Assembly: GCF_036898095.1 (NCBI RefSeq)
Contig: NC_090761.1
Span: 42,588,850 to 42,652,849, forward strand
From: Palaemon carinicauda
Lineage: Eukaryota > Arthropoda > Malacostraca > Decapoda > Palaemonidae
DNA: 64,000 nt
Direction of reading: 5' to 3'
The translations under genes and the position numbers were made by a program. This document shows, in pieces, positions 59,301 to 61,979 of this stretch. Position 1 is the stretch's first letter, and every line of letters starts with the position of its first letter. The notes beneath the pieces are model-generated. The model saw only the letters and a list, made by a program, of their open reading frames with translations. It made no database searches and was not told the origin of the DNA.

Positions 59301-61979
59301 TCAAAGTATCAAAAAAGAGGGAAGGGAGTAGCACTCACCTGTACAGATAGAAAATGTATAGTAGGGCACCCAAGCTTCTCCAACACCTTGGAAATAGCAA
59401 GAGAATGCAGCCCTGCATGGGCCTTTGCATCTCTGGCCAGCCTGGCTATCAGGATAGTCAAGCCAGCCATCCAGACCTCCCAAAAACAGGGTCATGGTCC
59501 CCGGGAACTACATGCCAATGAAAAGTGCATTGCCCAGCATGGAGCCATACATATTTGACCAGCCTGGCTACCAGGGTAGTTAGGTCAGAATCCAGGTATC
59601 CAGCCAAAGAGGCCATGGTTCCACAACTGCAGTACTACCTGTAGCTATCCACCTCCCCCGAAAAGAGGCAAGTTCCTTTAGAGCCCTATTCTTACGACTA
59701 TGACTAGCCTTCTGGGAATATTTCTTCCTCCTCTTGGAAGAATGTTCAGAATCTAAATCAAGAAGGGAAGAGCAGGTAGAGAAGGAGTGAACTTGCTTCT
59801 ACCTTCTACCAACTTTCCTATCTGGTTATGAAAGCAGAGAAATCTTCCGAGTAACCATTGATGACAAAACTCCCAAGAGGAAAACCACAGGGGTTGCTCT
59901 AAAAGGATCCACAACTCTGGGAGTTAATGTTTCAAAGAAAGCTGTATGCAATCTCACTGGCAATGCACTCGCATATGTAGGTACTGTAGTAGATTGGCCA
60001 GGGCACCAGATACCCATTGTGATACTACCGCTAGAGAGTTATGGCGTCCTTTGAATGGCCAGACAGTATTACATTGGATCCCACTCTCTGATTGCAGCTC
60101 ATTTTTCCTTTGCCTACATATACTCCAAATAGTCTGGCCTATTCTTTTCACATACTCCTCTGTCCTCATACACCTGGCAACACTGAGATTACCAAACAAT
60201 TCTTTTTCGCTCAAAGGATTAACTACGGCAATGTAATTGTTCAATGGCTACTTTCCTCTTGATAAGGGTAGAAGAGACTCTAGCTGTGGCAAGCAACTCT
60301 TATAGCGGAAGGTCCCTCCAAAATCAAACCAATTTTATCTAGTCTTGCATAGTGCCATAGCCTCTGTGCCGGTGTCTTCCACTGTCTTGGGGTAGAGTTC
60401 TCTTGCTTGAGGGTAAACTCAAGCACACTATTCTATCTATTTTCTCTTTTGTTATTTTGAATTTTTTATAGTTTATATATTTGTTGTTATTATTCCTAAA
60501 CTTCTCTTGTTGTATTTTTCCTTTCCTCGCTGAGCTATTATTCCTGTTGGAGCCCTTGGGCTTATAGCATCCTGCTTTTCCAACTAGGGTTGTAGCTTGG
60601 CAAGTAATAATAATAATAATAATAATTGCTACTTTGTTTCATCATTAGCATGAAGCCAAAACCAACCATTTACTCTAAAAGGTATGAGAAAAGGTTCAAC
60701 AGCATGGGACAGGACACAACAGTACTAATGTACTCATTCTGGCTGAAGACTAATGTGAAGTCTTTGATAGGAGAGTGGGGTGAGCTACTCGTCTAGGCTC
60801 GCCACCCATTATCAACTACATTGTTAACAATTCAAATGGCCATTCCAGTTCTGCTAAAGACTTTCCTATTTTAAAGGATAAAAGGTTGCATATGCAGAGA
60901 ACTAAATATTGATTTGGATGGGGGAAATATAAGCGGGTCCGTAGGCCTGTTCATAACCTCTACTGAAGGTATGACCACTGAGCATTGATAAAGGCCGAGA
61001 TGGGCGGTCGATATGCATAATATTGAAGACCCAGTTAAGGAGCCTCTGCAAAGGAGGTATTGTCCTTCAGGCCAATAACATCTTTTCTTTGGTATTTATC
61101 TAAATCTTCAAAGACCAATTCCTTGTCCTAGTTAAAGTAAAAGTGGGGGTCGAGAGCCACCAGAGGTTTTCCTAACTAAGAATAAACTAATGCATCACAA
61201 AAAGAAAATCACTTGTAAATCGGTGATTGTTATAAATTATTTAACTTGATAAACTTGGATAAGTTAACCTAGCCTAAAATAAGTAAAAGTAAATATGCAA
61301 AAATTAGGCACCACATAAGGAGAATAAGTTGAAATCGTAGACTGCTTTAAGTTAATTCACTTAGAAAAGAACAAATTATAACATTGTAGTTATAGTAAGC
61401 ATCTGTTGCAAGTCATGTCTTGCTTTATGAAGTAAACTAAGAAATATTTCATAAAACCAAATCAACTACGTACTAATAGTGTAATTAATGAATCAAAAAG
61501 GTATAATAAATCCTAAAGGCTAAATTCATGGAGAGTGACACAAAAGTGATGATGATGTCACTAAGCGACATGGTAAAAATGAGCCTCAGGTCTCAATGTG
61601 GGTAGTAGCTCCTCTGCACTATGCTTAGAATAAATTGGTGAGTTTAGGAGCTGTTCTGTAGAAGGGGTGCATTTTATGAATAACAGCTTTATGTGAACGA
61701 CCTTTTTTAAATACCGACACTTATTTTGCAGTTAGGTACTCTTAGGTTAAGTATTGACTAAGTGAATGATGACACTATATTTTTAAAACATATTCCGCGG
61801 TTGATGATTATCCGTTGTTACCATTTTAAATGTACTGTATTGTAAATGATTTTCTGTATTCTTGTACTATATTAAAACAGTTATCACATTTATCTCTTAC
61901 CAGATCGAAGTTAGGACGCCGGAGTCGACACACATCCGGAGGAAGTCATCCAAACACACTCTCTGTCCCCACCAAATGA
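2729..61979 (+). CDS. unc-104: Kinesin-3 motor unc-104/KIF1A, C-terminal part (7 exons, gene span)
   Basis: Kinesin-3 motors of this family carry synaptic-vesicle precursors and other organelles toward microtubule plus ends; the C-terminal PH domain binds phosphoinositides on the cargo membrane. Seven exons on the + strand join in phase (1083 nt counting the split first codon), giving 360 residues and a stop at 61977-61979. Recognisable blocks are the pre-tail segment [19 protein letters not shown], then HQWELEK and LLLREKLG (exon 1), a Ser/Thr-rich linker (exons 2-3), and a PH domain at about residues 236-330 ([32 protein letters not shown]), closing with [16 protein letters not shown]. Introns are 8738, 152, 12853, 13107, 1868 and 21451 nt, all GT-AG. 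The motor, FHA and coiled-coil exons lie upstream of the window. Arthropods usually have one unc-104 gene, hence the symbol; KIF1B-like is the only serious alternative. Confidence 0.93.
3446..4560 (+). pseudogene. RTE-type LINE ORF fragment, copy 1 (5'-truncated)
   Basis: Frame fragments read [11 protein letters not shown] (RT motif A region), [42 protein letters not shown], then [11 protein letters not shown] and a C-terminal block [20 protein letters not shown] to [13 protein letters not shown]. These are motifs of RTE/CR1-superfamily reverse transcriptases. Many stops and indels interrupt it. Compared with copy 2 at 8395 it begins mid-RT, as expected from 5' truncation, and ends in a GATGATGATGG tract. 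It lies in intron 1, sense to the host gene. Confidence 0.75.
4837..5330 (-). pseudogene. Possible Tigger/Pogo-like transposase C-terminal relic
   Basis: The minus strand is open for 95 codons (5124-4837), reading [19 protein letters not shown] and then [20 protein letters not shown] with [13 protein letters not shown] at the end. An acidic stretch followed by W-x-E-x-Q-x-F-x-E-K-x-H-P/L-x-K-A and NxFR is what I recall from the C-terminus of Tigger/Jerky-type transposases in arthropods. No DDE core was found. The upstream minus-strand segment 5160-5330 is also partly coding-like. The family call is from pattern memory and uncertain. Confidence 0.4.
5331..7369. other. Intron 1 sequence, nothing firmly recognised
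   Basis: AT-rich sequence with stops in all frames. A 24-bp direct duplication (GTCAGCCATATGAGGGAAAT and flanks) occurs at about 5897-5945. No gene, RNA or complete transposon is visible. Confidence 0.5.
7370..8290 (+). pseudogene. Ancient DIRS tyrosine recombinase relic
   Basis: Read across frames, the segment keeps the order of a [22 protein letters not shown] then [16 protein letters not shown] (N-terminal core-binding part); [14 protein letters not shown] (equivalent of FLLALASGKRVSE, catalytic Arg region); [11 protein letters not shown] (equivalent of CPVRALRFYLDRT); [11 protein letters not shown]; and [15 protein letters not shown], the position of the catalytic Trp/His and Tyr. There are many stops and AT-drift, so it is much older than elements A-E. 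Compare C at 46870-47912. Gag and RT parts were not found. Confidence 0.6.
8395..10140 (+). pseudogene. RTE-type LINE ORF fragment, copy 2
   Basis: Extends further 5' than copy 1: [20 protein letters not shown] and [13 protein letters not shown] (linker before RT), [58 protein letters not shown] (RT catalytic box YADD intact), and C-terminal [20 protein letters not shown] to [11 protein letters not shown]. It ends at AGGAGATGATGATGATGA, a short GAT-rich tail like those of RTE elements. Multiple frameshifts make it non-functional. Roughly 80% similar by eye to copy 1 where they overlap. Confidence 0.78.
10437..10580 (+). repeat. Solo DIRS-end-like repeat, upstream of exon 2
   Basis: Contains TTATTTCTATACTCAACTGA, CATGCCCCCTCCTCCTCCCC and TTCAACTTCGAGACTGAAAA. 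An inverted partner lies at 12232-12365 and another inverted copy at 25650-25800. The layout resembles a DIRS terminal segment, but no coding sequence is attached, so this is a solo end or a derived small element. Confidence 0.5.
10581..11714. other. Intron 1, 3' part, nothing recognised
   Basis: AT-rich, no coding pattern. The acceptor region before exon 2 (ttctccagcatcttttcaac to cgcag) is pyrimidine-rich from about 11660. Confidence 0.5.
11715..11861 (+). CDS. unc-104: unc-104 exon 2 of window (linker)
   Basis: The exon is 49 codons, phase 0 in and phase 0 out, between acceptor ttttacgcag and donor gtaatt. It begins [10 protein letters not shown] and ends [11 protein letters not shown], with a Ser/Thr/Asp/Glu-rich middle. 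It lies in the variable region between the conserved RRQRRVLD block and the PH domain, where KIF1 proteins have a short helical segment (in vertebrates about ERALAIKCLRLL). The [12 protein letters not shown] stretch looks like its counterpart. Phase and position support it, but this part of the family is weakly conserved. Confidence 0.82.
12014..12129 (+). CDS. unc-104: unc-104 exon 3 of window (Ser/Thr-rich linker)
   Basis: A short intron of only 152 nt separates this exon from exon 2. It reads [20 protein letters not shown] and then a Thr/Ser-rich stretch, ending after two bases of a Glu codon that the first base of exon 4 completes. The acceptor is acctctgtag and the donor is gtaagc. The low-complexity acidic/Ser/Thr composition suits an unstructured linker before the PH domain. 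It could be a cassette exon, but skipping it would break the frame, because its length (116 nt) is not a multiple of three. Confidence 0.8.
12232..12365 (-). repeat. Inverted copy of the 10437 repeat, downstream of exon 3
   Basis: The reverse complement reads ATTTCTTACTCATAAACATG, CATCTCCCCACTACCTTG and TTTCGACTTTGAAACTGAAG, aligning over about 110 bp with 10437-10560 (roughly 70% by eye). Exons 2 and 3 lie between the two copies, so the pre-mRNA could pair across them. Confidence 0.5.
12366..15677. other. Intron 3 before element A, nothing recognised
   Basis: AT-rich sequence with two slightly more GC-rich, coding-like patches: 13423-13640 (+) and 13800-14070 (-). Neither translation matches a family I know. 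Probably degraded transposon sequence. Confidence 0.45.
15678..16010 (+). repeat. Element A left ITR (B family)
   Basis: Begins near TTTTGGGCTCAGG, then ATGTCGTCCTGATGGAAGG at 15695. It matches, inverted, the right ITR of element B at 37663-38021 and, in direct orientation, B's left ITR. Relative to B it lacks about 16 bp near 15981 (AGATGGCGCTGTATCC). Confidence 0.8.
16011..18478 (+). other. Element A 5' leader (non-coding, structured repeats)
   Basis: The leader is shared with element B at 29500-31890. Features include a 123-bp tandem duplication (copies from about 16887 and 17010), each containing the perfect hairpin AAGAATA-GA-TATTCTT; a donor-like GCAGG|GTGAGTAG at 16740-16752; the 33-bp minisatellite at 17595-17916; and a pyrimidine-rich acceptor cctctttttacag ending at 18478, directly before Gag. 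No ATG-initiated protein of its own was recognised. The long open frames across the minisatellite are a by-product of the repeat. Confidence 0.55.
17595..17916 (+). repeat. 33-bp minisatellite in element A leader
   Basis: About ten units containing GCTGGGCCGGTGCCACCAGG and ACGATGT, 33 bp each, one shortened to about 24 bp near 17764. The unit is a multiple of three, so both strands stay open in several frames. Element B has only two to three diverged units at the same place (31240-31390), so the array expanded in A. Confidence 0.9.
18487..19570 (+). pseudogene. Element A Gag, N-terminal half, broken
   Basis: Homologous to B Gag. It opens VKCEVIFCN without an AUG, then a Cys/His-rich segment (CEVIFC, HKGCRSH, CSICRTL) that may bind zinc. 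A TAA at 18865 replaces a Gln codon present in B (C to T), the frame resumes at [10 protein letters not shown], and a second break (TGA near 19162) follows. At about 19562-19570 similarity to B stops and D-family sequence begins. Confidence 0.75.
19590..20210 (+). repeat. GC-rich degenerate tandem repeat in D-type Gag region of A
   Basis: Repeated themes such as GCGCGCGAGTGCCGACGATC, spaced roughly 20-40 bp, with strong CpG content. The positional equivalent in element D (49980-50870) encodes RQHSPAR-like repeats. Frames are open on both strands because of composition, so the Arg/Ala/His-rich frames are not counted as genes. Confidence 0.7.
20700..21130 (+). repeat. Degenerate GATC-rich repeat tract in element A
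   Basis: Short phrases such as CACCGATTGCTGGT, TTGCTGATCTCTGACC and GATCACTAGATCACC recur every 15-25 bp. The tract is not seen in element D at the corresponding place and has no clear coding frame. It looks like local tandem growth that then diverged. Confidence 0.55.
21290..23660 (+). pseudogene. Element A RT-RNase H-YR, heavily degraded
   Basis: Fragments align with element [13 protein letters not shown] (RT motif A; D has [10 protein letters not shown]) near 21560-21600; CFGLSTTP near 21670-21700; the [12 protein letters not shown]ase H segment near 21980; DNLCTASQI near 22280; and YR pieces near 22670-23660 ending in DAGFTRKD and [10 protein letters not shown]. Frameshifts and stops occur throughout; no catalytic set is complete. 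Sense to the host gene. Confidence 0.75.
23661..24117 (+). other. Element A conserved 3' tail (D family)
   Basis: Non-coding tail matching element D 55500-55979 in order: AAGGTTGAGGG, CTGGGTTCTCTGCATA, CCATACCCTGGCGAGGTGGT, CTTGCGTAGCAAGG, GGGCAAAGCCAAAAGCCAGA. It stays recognisable in A although A's coding region is ruined, suggesting shared recent origin or functional constraint on the tail in active copies. Confidence 0.65.
24118..24217 (+). repeat. Element A internal complementary region (ICR)
   Basis: Consists of the reverse complement of a D-type left end (AATAGCGTGGTTTGTAATTC to GTTACGGAAC) joined to the reverse complement of the element's own right end (AAATGACAAATTCGTAGATA to CCTTAGCTATTTA). 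That left end belongs to the D family, although A's actual left end is B-type. This supports the chimera reading. Confidence 0.75.
24260..24461 (+). repeat. Element A right ITR (D family)
   Basis: Contains the C-run 24311-24322, GCGGTGTGGGTAGTTAACCC, TGGCTCGTCATTTCAGCTCT and the outer end GAATTTGTCAT. It matches D's right ITR (56128-56326) directly and D's left ITR inverted. Confidence 0.75.
24983..25238 (+). CDS. unc-104: unc-104 exon 4 of window (linker and start of PH domain)
   Basis: The exon follows a 17-T polypyrimidine tract and cag, and ends at donor gtaagt. A Pro-rich linker ([15 protein letters not shown] onward) leads into [20 protein letters not shown], matching the family's PDIQEIRVSPIVSKKGYL, then [18 protein letters not shown], which is beta strands 1-2 of the PH domain. 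It ends in phase 0, so that exon 5 supplies the next Val of the WVVVRRPY motif. Element A ends about 520 bp upstream, so this exon sits between two large DIRS insertions. Confidence 0.93.
25430..25870 (-). repeat. Foldback fragment resembling an old DIRS end/ICR
   Basis: At 25650-25800 the reverse complement matches the 10437 repeat (CTGATGTTCATATACATGCC, AACTTCAAAACTGAAG). Just after it, GAACATCAG ... TATAGAAATTAG and TTTCTATGAACCTCTCCGATGTTCATATTG face each other. That head-to-head layout is how ICRs look in elements C and D. No coding part is attached. Confidence 0.4.
25871..28379. other. Intron 4, first part, nothing recognised
   Basis: AT-rich intron sequence. Short open frames on the minus strand (26326-26930) have no family resemblance. 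No RNA gene or transposon is visible. Confidence 0.45.
28380..28890 (+). pseudogene. Possible Gag relic of an older DIRS-like element
   Basis: Frames give [38 protein letters not shown] and [20 protein letters not shown] then [17 protein letters not shown], broken by stops. A Lys/Ser-rich end after a helical part resembles retrotransposon Gag. It lies just upstream of B's left ITR but is not part of B. This is an impression of composition and order, not a family match. Confidence 0.3.
29189..29500 (+). repeat. Element B left ITR
   Basis: From CTTTTTGGGTTCAAACCATG through TGGCGCTTACTCC; inverted match to 37663-38021. It lacks about 48 bp present in the right arm and in element A (between CTTAAG and AGCAATC), a deletion in this arm after insertion. 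Confidence 0.85.
29501..31890 (+). other. Element B 5' leader
   Basis: Collinear with the A leader. About 190 bp (GTTGTAATAGCAT to CTTTCTTACATG) is tandemly duplicated here (about 29754-29943 and 29937-30126) but single in A. It also carries the 122-bp duplication with hairpin AAGAATAGATATTCTT (about 30562 and 30685), a donor-like CAGCAGG|GTGAGC near 30413-30422, two to three diverged minisatellite units at 31240-31390, and the acceptor cctctctttacag ending at 31892. Confidence 0.55.
31903..33841 (+). pseudogene. Element B Gag (two frames, 4-bp insertion)
   Basis: Frame 1 (31903-32562) begins [20 protein letters not shown] with a Cys/His-rich N-terminus (Cxxxx[20 protein letters not shown]), followed by an acidic region. 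A 4-nt AAAT insertion near 32503 relative to A shifts to frame 2 (to 33841), which holds the larger part: [59 protein letters not shown], and a basic Gln/Gly/Arg-rich tail ([29 protein letters not shown]) suited to RNA binding. No AUG precedes VKCEV; an acceptor-like site lies 10 bp upstream. Apart from the one shift this Gag is open and probably fairly young. Confidence 0.8.
33841..34812 (+). pseudogene. Element B reverse transcriptase, frameshifted, altered active site
   Basis: Starts [18 protein letters not shown], the usual opening of DIRS Pol. Then [37 protein letters not shown] (motif A, catalytic Asp present), [20 protein letters not shown], and [13 protein letters not shown] where intact DIRS RTs have YLDDWL: both catalytic Asp residues are changed. 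[19 protein letters not shown] and [18 protein letters not shown] follow. At least three frame changes before 34425. Confidence 0.82.
34830..35540 (+). pseudogene. Element B RNase H and connecting region
   Basis: [20 protein letters not shown] and [20 protein letters not shown] carry the first Asp and the Glu of RNase H1-type domains; beyond 35030 the frame shifts ([20 protein letters not shown] in another frame, then SEWSLD and [10 protein letters not shown]). The closing part ([40 protein letters not shown]) is the conserved DIRS segment between RNase H and the recombinase. Confidence 0.78.
35600..36541 (+). pseudogene. Element B tyrosine recombinase, catalytic domain open
   Basis: The N-terminal core-binding part ([34 protein letters not shown]) is separated by a frameshift near 35890 from the catalytic domain, which is open to TAG at 36539-36541. 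Catalytic set: Arg in [12 protein letters not shown], His-x-x-Arg in [11 protein letters not shown], Trp in TGWKSSRVF, and Tyr in YKHYAK. Four of four positions are present, so this copy lost function through the upstream shift or the 5' genes rather than the YR active site. DIRS recombinases insert circular DNA without target duplication. Confidence 0.85.
36542..37491 (+). other. Element B 3' non-coding region
   Basis: Holds two AATAAA signals (36903-36908 and 36957-36962), possible polyadenylation sites of the element, and a 54-bp tandem repeat at 37037-37300. Short open frames here are not supported as genes. Confidence 0.5.
37037..37300 (+). repeat. 54-bp tandem repeat, about four units
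   Basis: Units share AGTTGATGCTATGTTCCAA and TACAAACTGTGAGACT, with starts at about 37091, 37145, 37199 and 37250 (spacings 54, 54, 51 bp) plus diverged flanking units. Confidence 0.75.
37492..37585 (+). repeat. Element B internal complementary region
   Basis: The first half (TTCCATTGGAACGACATGG, CTTGAGCCCAAAAAACGG) is the reverse complement of a left end as in A and B; the second half (AAATCTATTTTTGGGTGAGA, TAGCCATGTCG) is the reverse complement of the element's right end at 37981-38021. This ICR bridges the two ends as the circle junction would. Confidence 0.75.
37663..38021 (+). repeat. Element B right ITR
   Basis: Inverted match to the left ITR over its whole length, including GGAATAAGCGCCATCTTGG, GGTAACCTTGATAACGGCTC and GCTACCAATAGGAACCTTCC. 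Ends near CACCCAAAAATAGATTTTTT. Confidence 0.85.
38346..38482 (+). CDS. unc-104: unc-104 exon 5 of window (PH domain core)
   Basis: The acceptor is gtttcaag and the donor gtatgt. The exon encodes [20 protein letters not shown] and then [16 protein letters not shown], the most conserved stretch of the KIF1-family PH domain. It ends with two bases (AG) of a Ser codon completed in exon 6. It begins about 315 bp after the right end of DIRS element B. Reading past 38482 gives intron sequence with no family resemblance, which fixes the donor. Confidence 0.95.
39350..40085. mobile_element. Foldback/MITE-like element with about 70-bp terminal inverted repeats
   Basis: The left arm (about 39365-39428: GCTTTTCAG, GACTGCCGCAAAAATTATGA, AACCAAAATACAATTTTCTA, ATGCAG) is complemented by the right arm (about 40010-40075) at roughly 85-90%. 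The inside is AT-rich with an internal duplication (GCTATTTAAAGGT at 39489 and 39571) and a GC-richer block with three TGTGACCTGGGAA-like phrases (39728-39830). No transposase. It lies in intron 5 between PH-domain exons. Confidence 0.65.
40351..40452 (+). CDS. unc-104: unc-104 exon 6 of window (PH domain C-terminal strand and helix)
   Basis: The acceptor is tttttttcag and the donor gtatgt. The exon reads [20 protein letters not shown] followed by [14 protein letters not shown]. The Trp of DWLYA is the hallmark Trp of the PH C-terminal helix. It ends with AG of an Arg codon completed in the terminal exon 21.5 kb downstream. The vertebrate counterpart reads close to [20 protein letters not shown], so identity is clear. 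Confidence 0.95.
40453..41387. other. Intron 6 before element C
   Basis: AT-rich with a long poly-T tract at about 41277-41316. No gene recognised. Confidence 0.5.
41388..41562 (+). repeat. Element C left ITR
   Basis: Reads ACCCGATGATCATGTAGCTG, then GACAGAAATCTACGGTCGGG and TACTTCTTGTCAACAAGAAC; nearly perfect inverted match to 48434-48632 over about 170 bp, indicating a fairly recent insertion or arm correction. Confidence 0.9.
42194..42855 (+). mobile_element. Non-autonomous LINE-tailed (SINE-like) element inside C
   Basis: Complete copy: head TAGGTTGGCCAGGGCACCAG, then AGATACTACCGCTAGAGAGT, body, and tail GGGCTTATAGCATACTGC to (TAA)n at about 42830-42853. Matches 59976-60626 end to end. 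Being inside C's leader, it inserted after C or was carried by C. No tRNA-type A/B boxes could be confirmed in the head. Confidence 0.8.
44164..44541 (+). repeat. 42-bp coding tandem repeat in element C Gag
   Basis: Units start at 44164, 44206, 44248, 44290, 44332, 44374, 44433, 44475 and 44517, nearly identical (ATGCGGCATCCTCCTCAACC, CATGAGGCAGGAGCCTCATG), with a 17-bp fragment at 44416-44432. High identity indicates recent expansion. Confidence 0.95.
44542..44995 (+). repeat. 21-bp tandem repeats in element C Gag
   Basis: Two related arrays: GCATGAGCCTCATCCCATGC (about five) and GCATGCTCTGCATACCTTAC (about seventeen); four of the latter are 16 nt long, lacking five bases of the CCTTAC part. 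The CATG core is shared with the 42-bp repeat, suggesting one array gave rise to the next. Confidence 0.93.
45571..45840 (+). pseudogene. Element C reverse transcriptase remnant (after deletion)
   Basis: Begins abruptly at [12 protein letters not shown], the DD of the YLDDWL box, then [20 protein letters not shown] and [19 protein letters not shown]. All RT motifs upstream of the active-site box, including motif A Asp, are missing; the sequence before it is Gag-like. Stop TAG at 45838-45840. Confidence 0.8.
46045..46317 (+). CDS. Element C RNase H domain (open fragment)
   Basis: An open 90-residue frame reading [40 protein letters not shown] and [19 protein letters not shown]: Asp, Glu and Asp of the RNase H site are present. 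The fourth (Asp of [10 protein letters not shown]) lies just after a TAG at 46315-46317 in the continuing sequence (about 46400). Coding sequence of a transposon pseudogene; it would not be made on its own. Confidence 0.7.
   Translation: MAVQKPDRRLFSDASDTGWGATLDGQECSGTWNQEQRTLHINCKELLAVHLALINFKSLQLNKVVEVDSDNTTALAYISKQGGTHSRKLF
46870..47912 (+). pseudogene. Element C tyrosine recombinase, frameshifted
   Basis: [15 protein letters not shown] and [20 protein letters not shown] form the core-binding part, [20 protein letters not shown] carries the first catalytic Arg, then a break near 47430; [18 protein letters not shown] holds His-x-x-Arg and [20 protein letters not shown] has Trp and the catalytic Tyr. 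All four positions survive but in two frames. It resembles the ancient relic at 7370-8290. Confidence 0.8.
48299..48389 (+). repeat. Element C internal complementary region (circle-junction copy)
   Basis: Reads AGCTACATGATCATCGGGTA and AGATTAATATTGAAAAA (reverse complement of the left end) followed directly by TGTTATTTTCATTAGTAAAA and TATACTTACCCGATGATCATG (reverse complement of the right end). It is what the closed circle junction would look like inverted, and it defines both element ends to within the shared T run. Confidence 0.9.
48434..48632 (+). repeat. Element C right ITR
   Basis: Inverted counterpart of 41388-41562, ending CATGATCATCGGGTAAGTAT and AATGAAAATAACATTTT at 48632. The outer 50 bases differ from the left arm and are matched by the ICR instead, as in other DIRS elements. 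Confidence 0.9.
48630..48815 (+). repeat. Element D left ITR
   Basis: GACGAGCCATTAATTTTTAA, CCCACACCGCTAGTTAG and a C-run near 48774-48788; inverted match to 56128-56326. The C-run is length-variable between arms (slippage). Confidence 0.85.
48935..52549 (+). pseudogene. Element D Gag, several frames
   Basis: The N-terminus [18 protein letters not shown] with DPHALCPSC, then (other frame) [20 protein letters not shown], gives paired Cys motifs that may bind zinc, followed by a Lys-rich stretch. A Ser/Pro-rich part with RQHSPAR-like repeats covers 49980-50870. The longest open piece, 51154-51915 (253 residues: [56 protein letters not shown]), is followed by a broken segment and a basic tail at 52307-52549 ([20 protein letters not shown]). 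At least three frameshifts. Confidence 0.68.
49980..50870 (+). repeat. GCGC-rich degenerate repeats in element D Gag
   Basis: Recurrent phrases CTCCTGCGCGCCAACACT, GCGCCAACATTCTCC and CTCCCGCGC with irregular 15-30 bp spacing; coding sense about R-Q-H-S-P-A. Matches in character the tract at 19590-20210 in A. Confidence 0.65.
52700..53620 (+). pseudogene. Element D reverse transcriptase, near intact but shifted
   Basis: [53 protein letters not shown] and [20 protein letters not shown] (motif A Asp present), with a stop at 53037-53039; the next frame (53079-53480) gives [32 protein letters not shown] (YLDN instead of YLDD) and [20 protein letters not shown]. The Gag-to-RT boundary is near 52560. 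Confidence 0.82.
53636..54148 (+). pseudogene. Element D RNase H, altered by homopolymer slippage
   Basis: An open 170-residue frame: [60 protein letters not shown] and [15 protein letters not shown]. Asp, Glu, Asp and Asp are all present, but the residues after DAS (TEGWGAH-type in relatives) are replaced by Lys4-Gly4 from a run of 12 A and 7-8 G at 53688-53709. It is open, but its fold there is doubtful. Confidence 0.78.
54420..55560 (+). pseudogene. Element D tyrosine recombinase, frameshift before catalytic Tyr
   Basis: [60 protein letters not shown], then a break at 54744-54899, then [20 protein letters not shown] (first Arg), [13 protein letters not shown], and [16 protein letters not shown] (His-x-x-Arg). 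Near 55365 the frame slips: the other frame holds [19 protein letters not shown] (Trp and Tyr) and [15 protein letters not shown]. All four catalytic positions exist but not in one frame. Confidence 0.82.
55561..55979 (+). other. Element D conserved 3' tail
   Basis: Non-coding tail collinear with 23661-24117 of A, including GTGTTCCTAGTATTAAG, ACCCTGACGAGGTGGTATTG, the inverted phrase CTTGCGTAGCAAGG, and GGGCAAAGCCAAAAGCCAGA. Confidence 0.6.
55980..56081 (+). repeat. Element D internal complementary region
   Basis: CCCCTATTAAATAGCGTGGT and TTCCAGTTACGGAAC (inverse of the left end) joined to AAATGACAAATTTGTAGATA and ACCTTAGCTATTTA (inverse of the right end). Confidence 0.85.
56128..56326 (+). 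repeat. Element D right ITR
   Basis: Contains a G-run near 56159-56167, CCCACTAACTAGCGGTGTGG, TTAATGGCTCGTCATTTCAG and the outer end GAATTTGTCAT at 56326. Confidence 0.85.
56327..56647. other. Spacer between elements D and E
   Basis: About 320 bp of AT-rich intron. Nothing recognised; probably original intron 6 sequence. Confidence 0.5.
56964..57190 (-). pseudogene. Element E recombinase, N-terminal scrap
   Basis: Frames read [29 protein letters not shown] and [20 protein letters not shown], matching the N-terminus of D's YR. The sequence then ends and the terminal repeat follows, so the catalytic part was deleted. Confidence 0.72.
57223..57960 (-). pseudogene. Element E RNase H region, frameshifted
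   Basis: [40 protein letters not shown] (57819-57625), then [20 protein letters not shown] and [20 protein letters not shown] (57615-57490). Glu, Asp and the last Asp are present; the first Asp (DASTEGW-type) is out of frame near 57900. Confidence 0.75.
57960..58778 (-). pseudogene. Element E reverse transcriptase, core box intact
   Basis: The minus-strand frame from 58778 gives [52 protein letters not shown] (motif A Asp), [33 protein letters not shown] (YLDD intact) and [21 protein letters not shown] frameshift near 58230 throws the thumb region out of frame. It is the only RT core in the window with all three catalytic Asp in one frame. Missing 5' genes make the copy dead. Confidence 0.85.
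58791..59975. other. Unrecognised moderately GC-rich sequence
   Basis: Less AT-rich than normal intron here. Contains a diverged internal duplication around GACCAGCCTGGCTACCAGG (59560) and GGCCAGCCTGGCTATCAGG (59437). May include the remaining 5' part of E or another element. No protein family recognised. Confidence 0.35.
59976..60626 (+). mobile_element. Non-autonomous LINE-tailed (SINE-like) element
   Basis: Full-length copy: GTAGATTGGCCAGGGCACCA, GATACTACCGCTAGAGAGTT, GTAAGGGT-type core, LINE-like tail TTGGGCTTATAGCATCCTGC and (TAA)n ending at 60626. About 80% similar by eye to the copy in C. Confidence 0.8.
60627..61903. other. Intron 6, last part, nothing recognised
   Basis: AT-rich intron with no coding pattern. 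The terminal exon acceptor (cacatttatctcttaccag) closes it. Confidence 0.5.
61904..61979 (+). CDS. unc-104: unc-104 terminal coding exon
   Basis: In phase with exon 6 (AG|A gives Arg), after the acceptor tctcttaccag, the exon reads [20 protein letters not shown] and then SVPTK with stop TGA at 61977-61979. The start matches the family C-terminus (IRSKLxRRR), so this is the true end of the protein, with an Arg/Ser-rich tail slightly longer than in vertebrate KIF1A. A longer open frame across the same bases is a different phase and would not be translated. No canonical AATAAA was seen between the stop and the window end. Confidence 0.9.
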
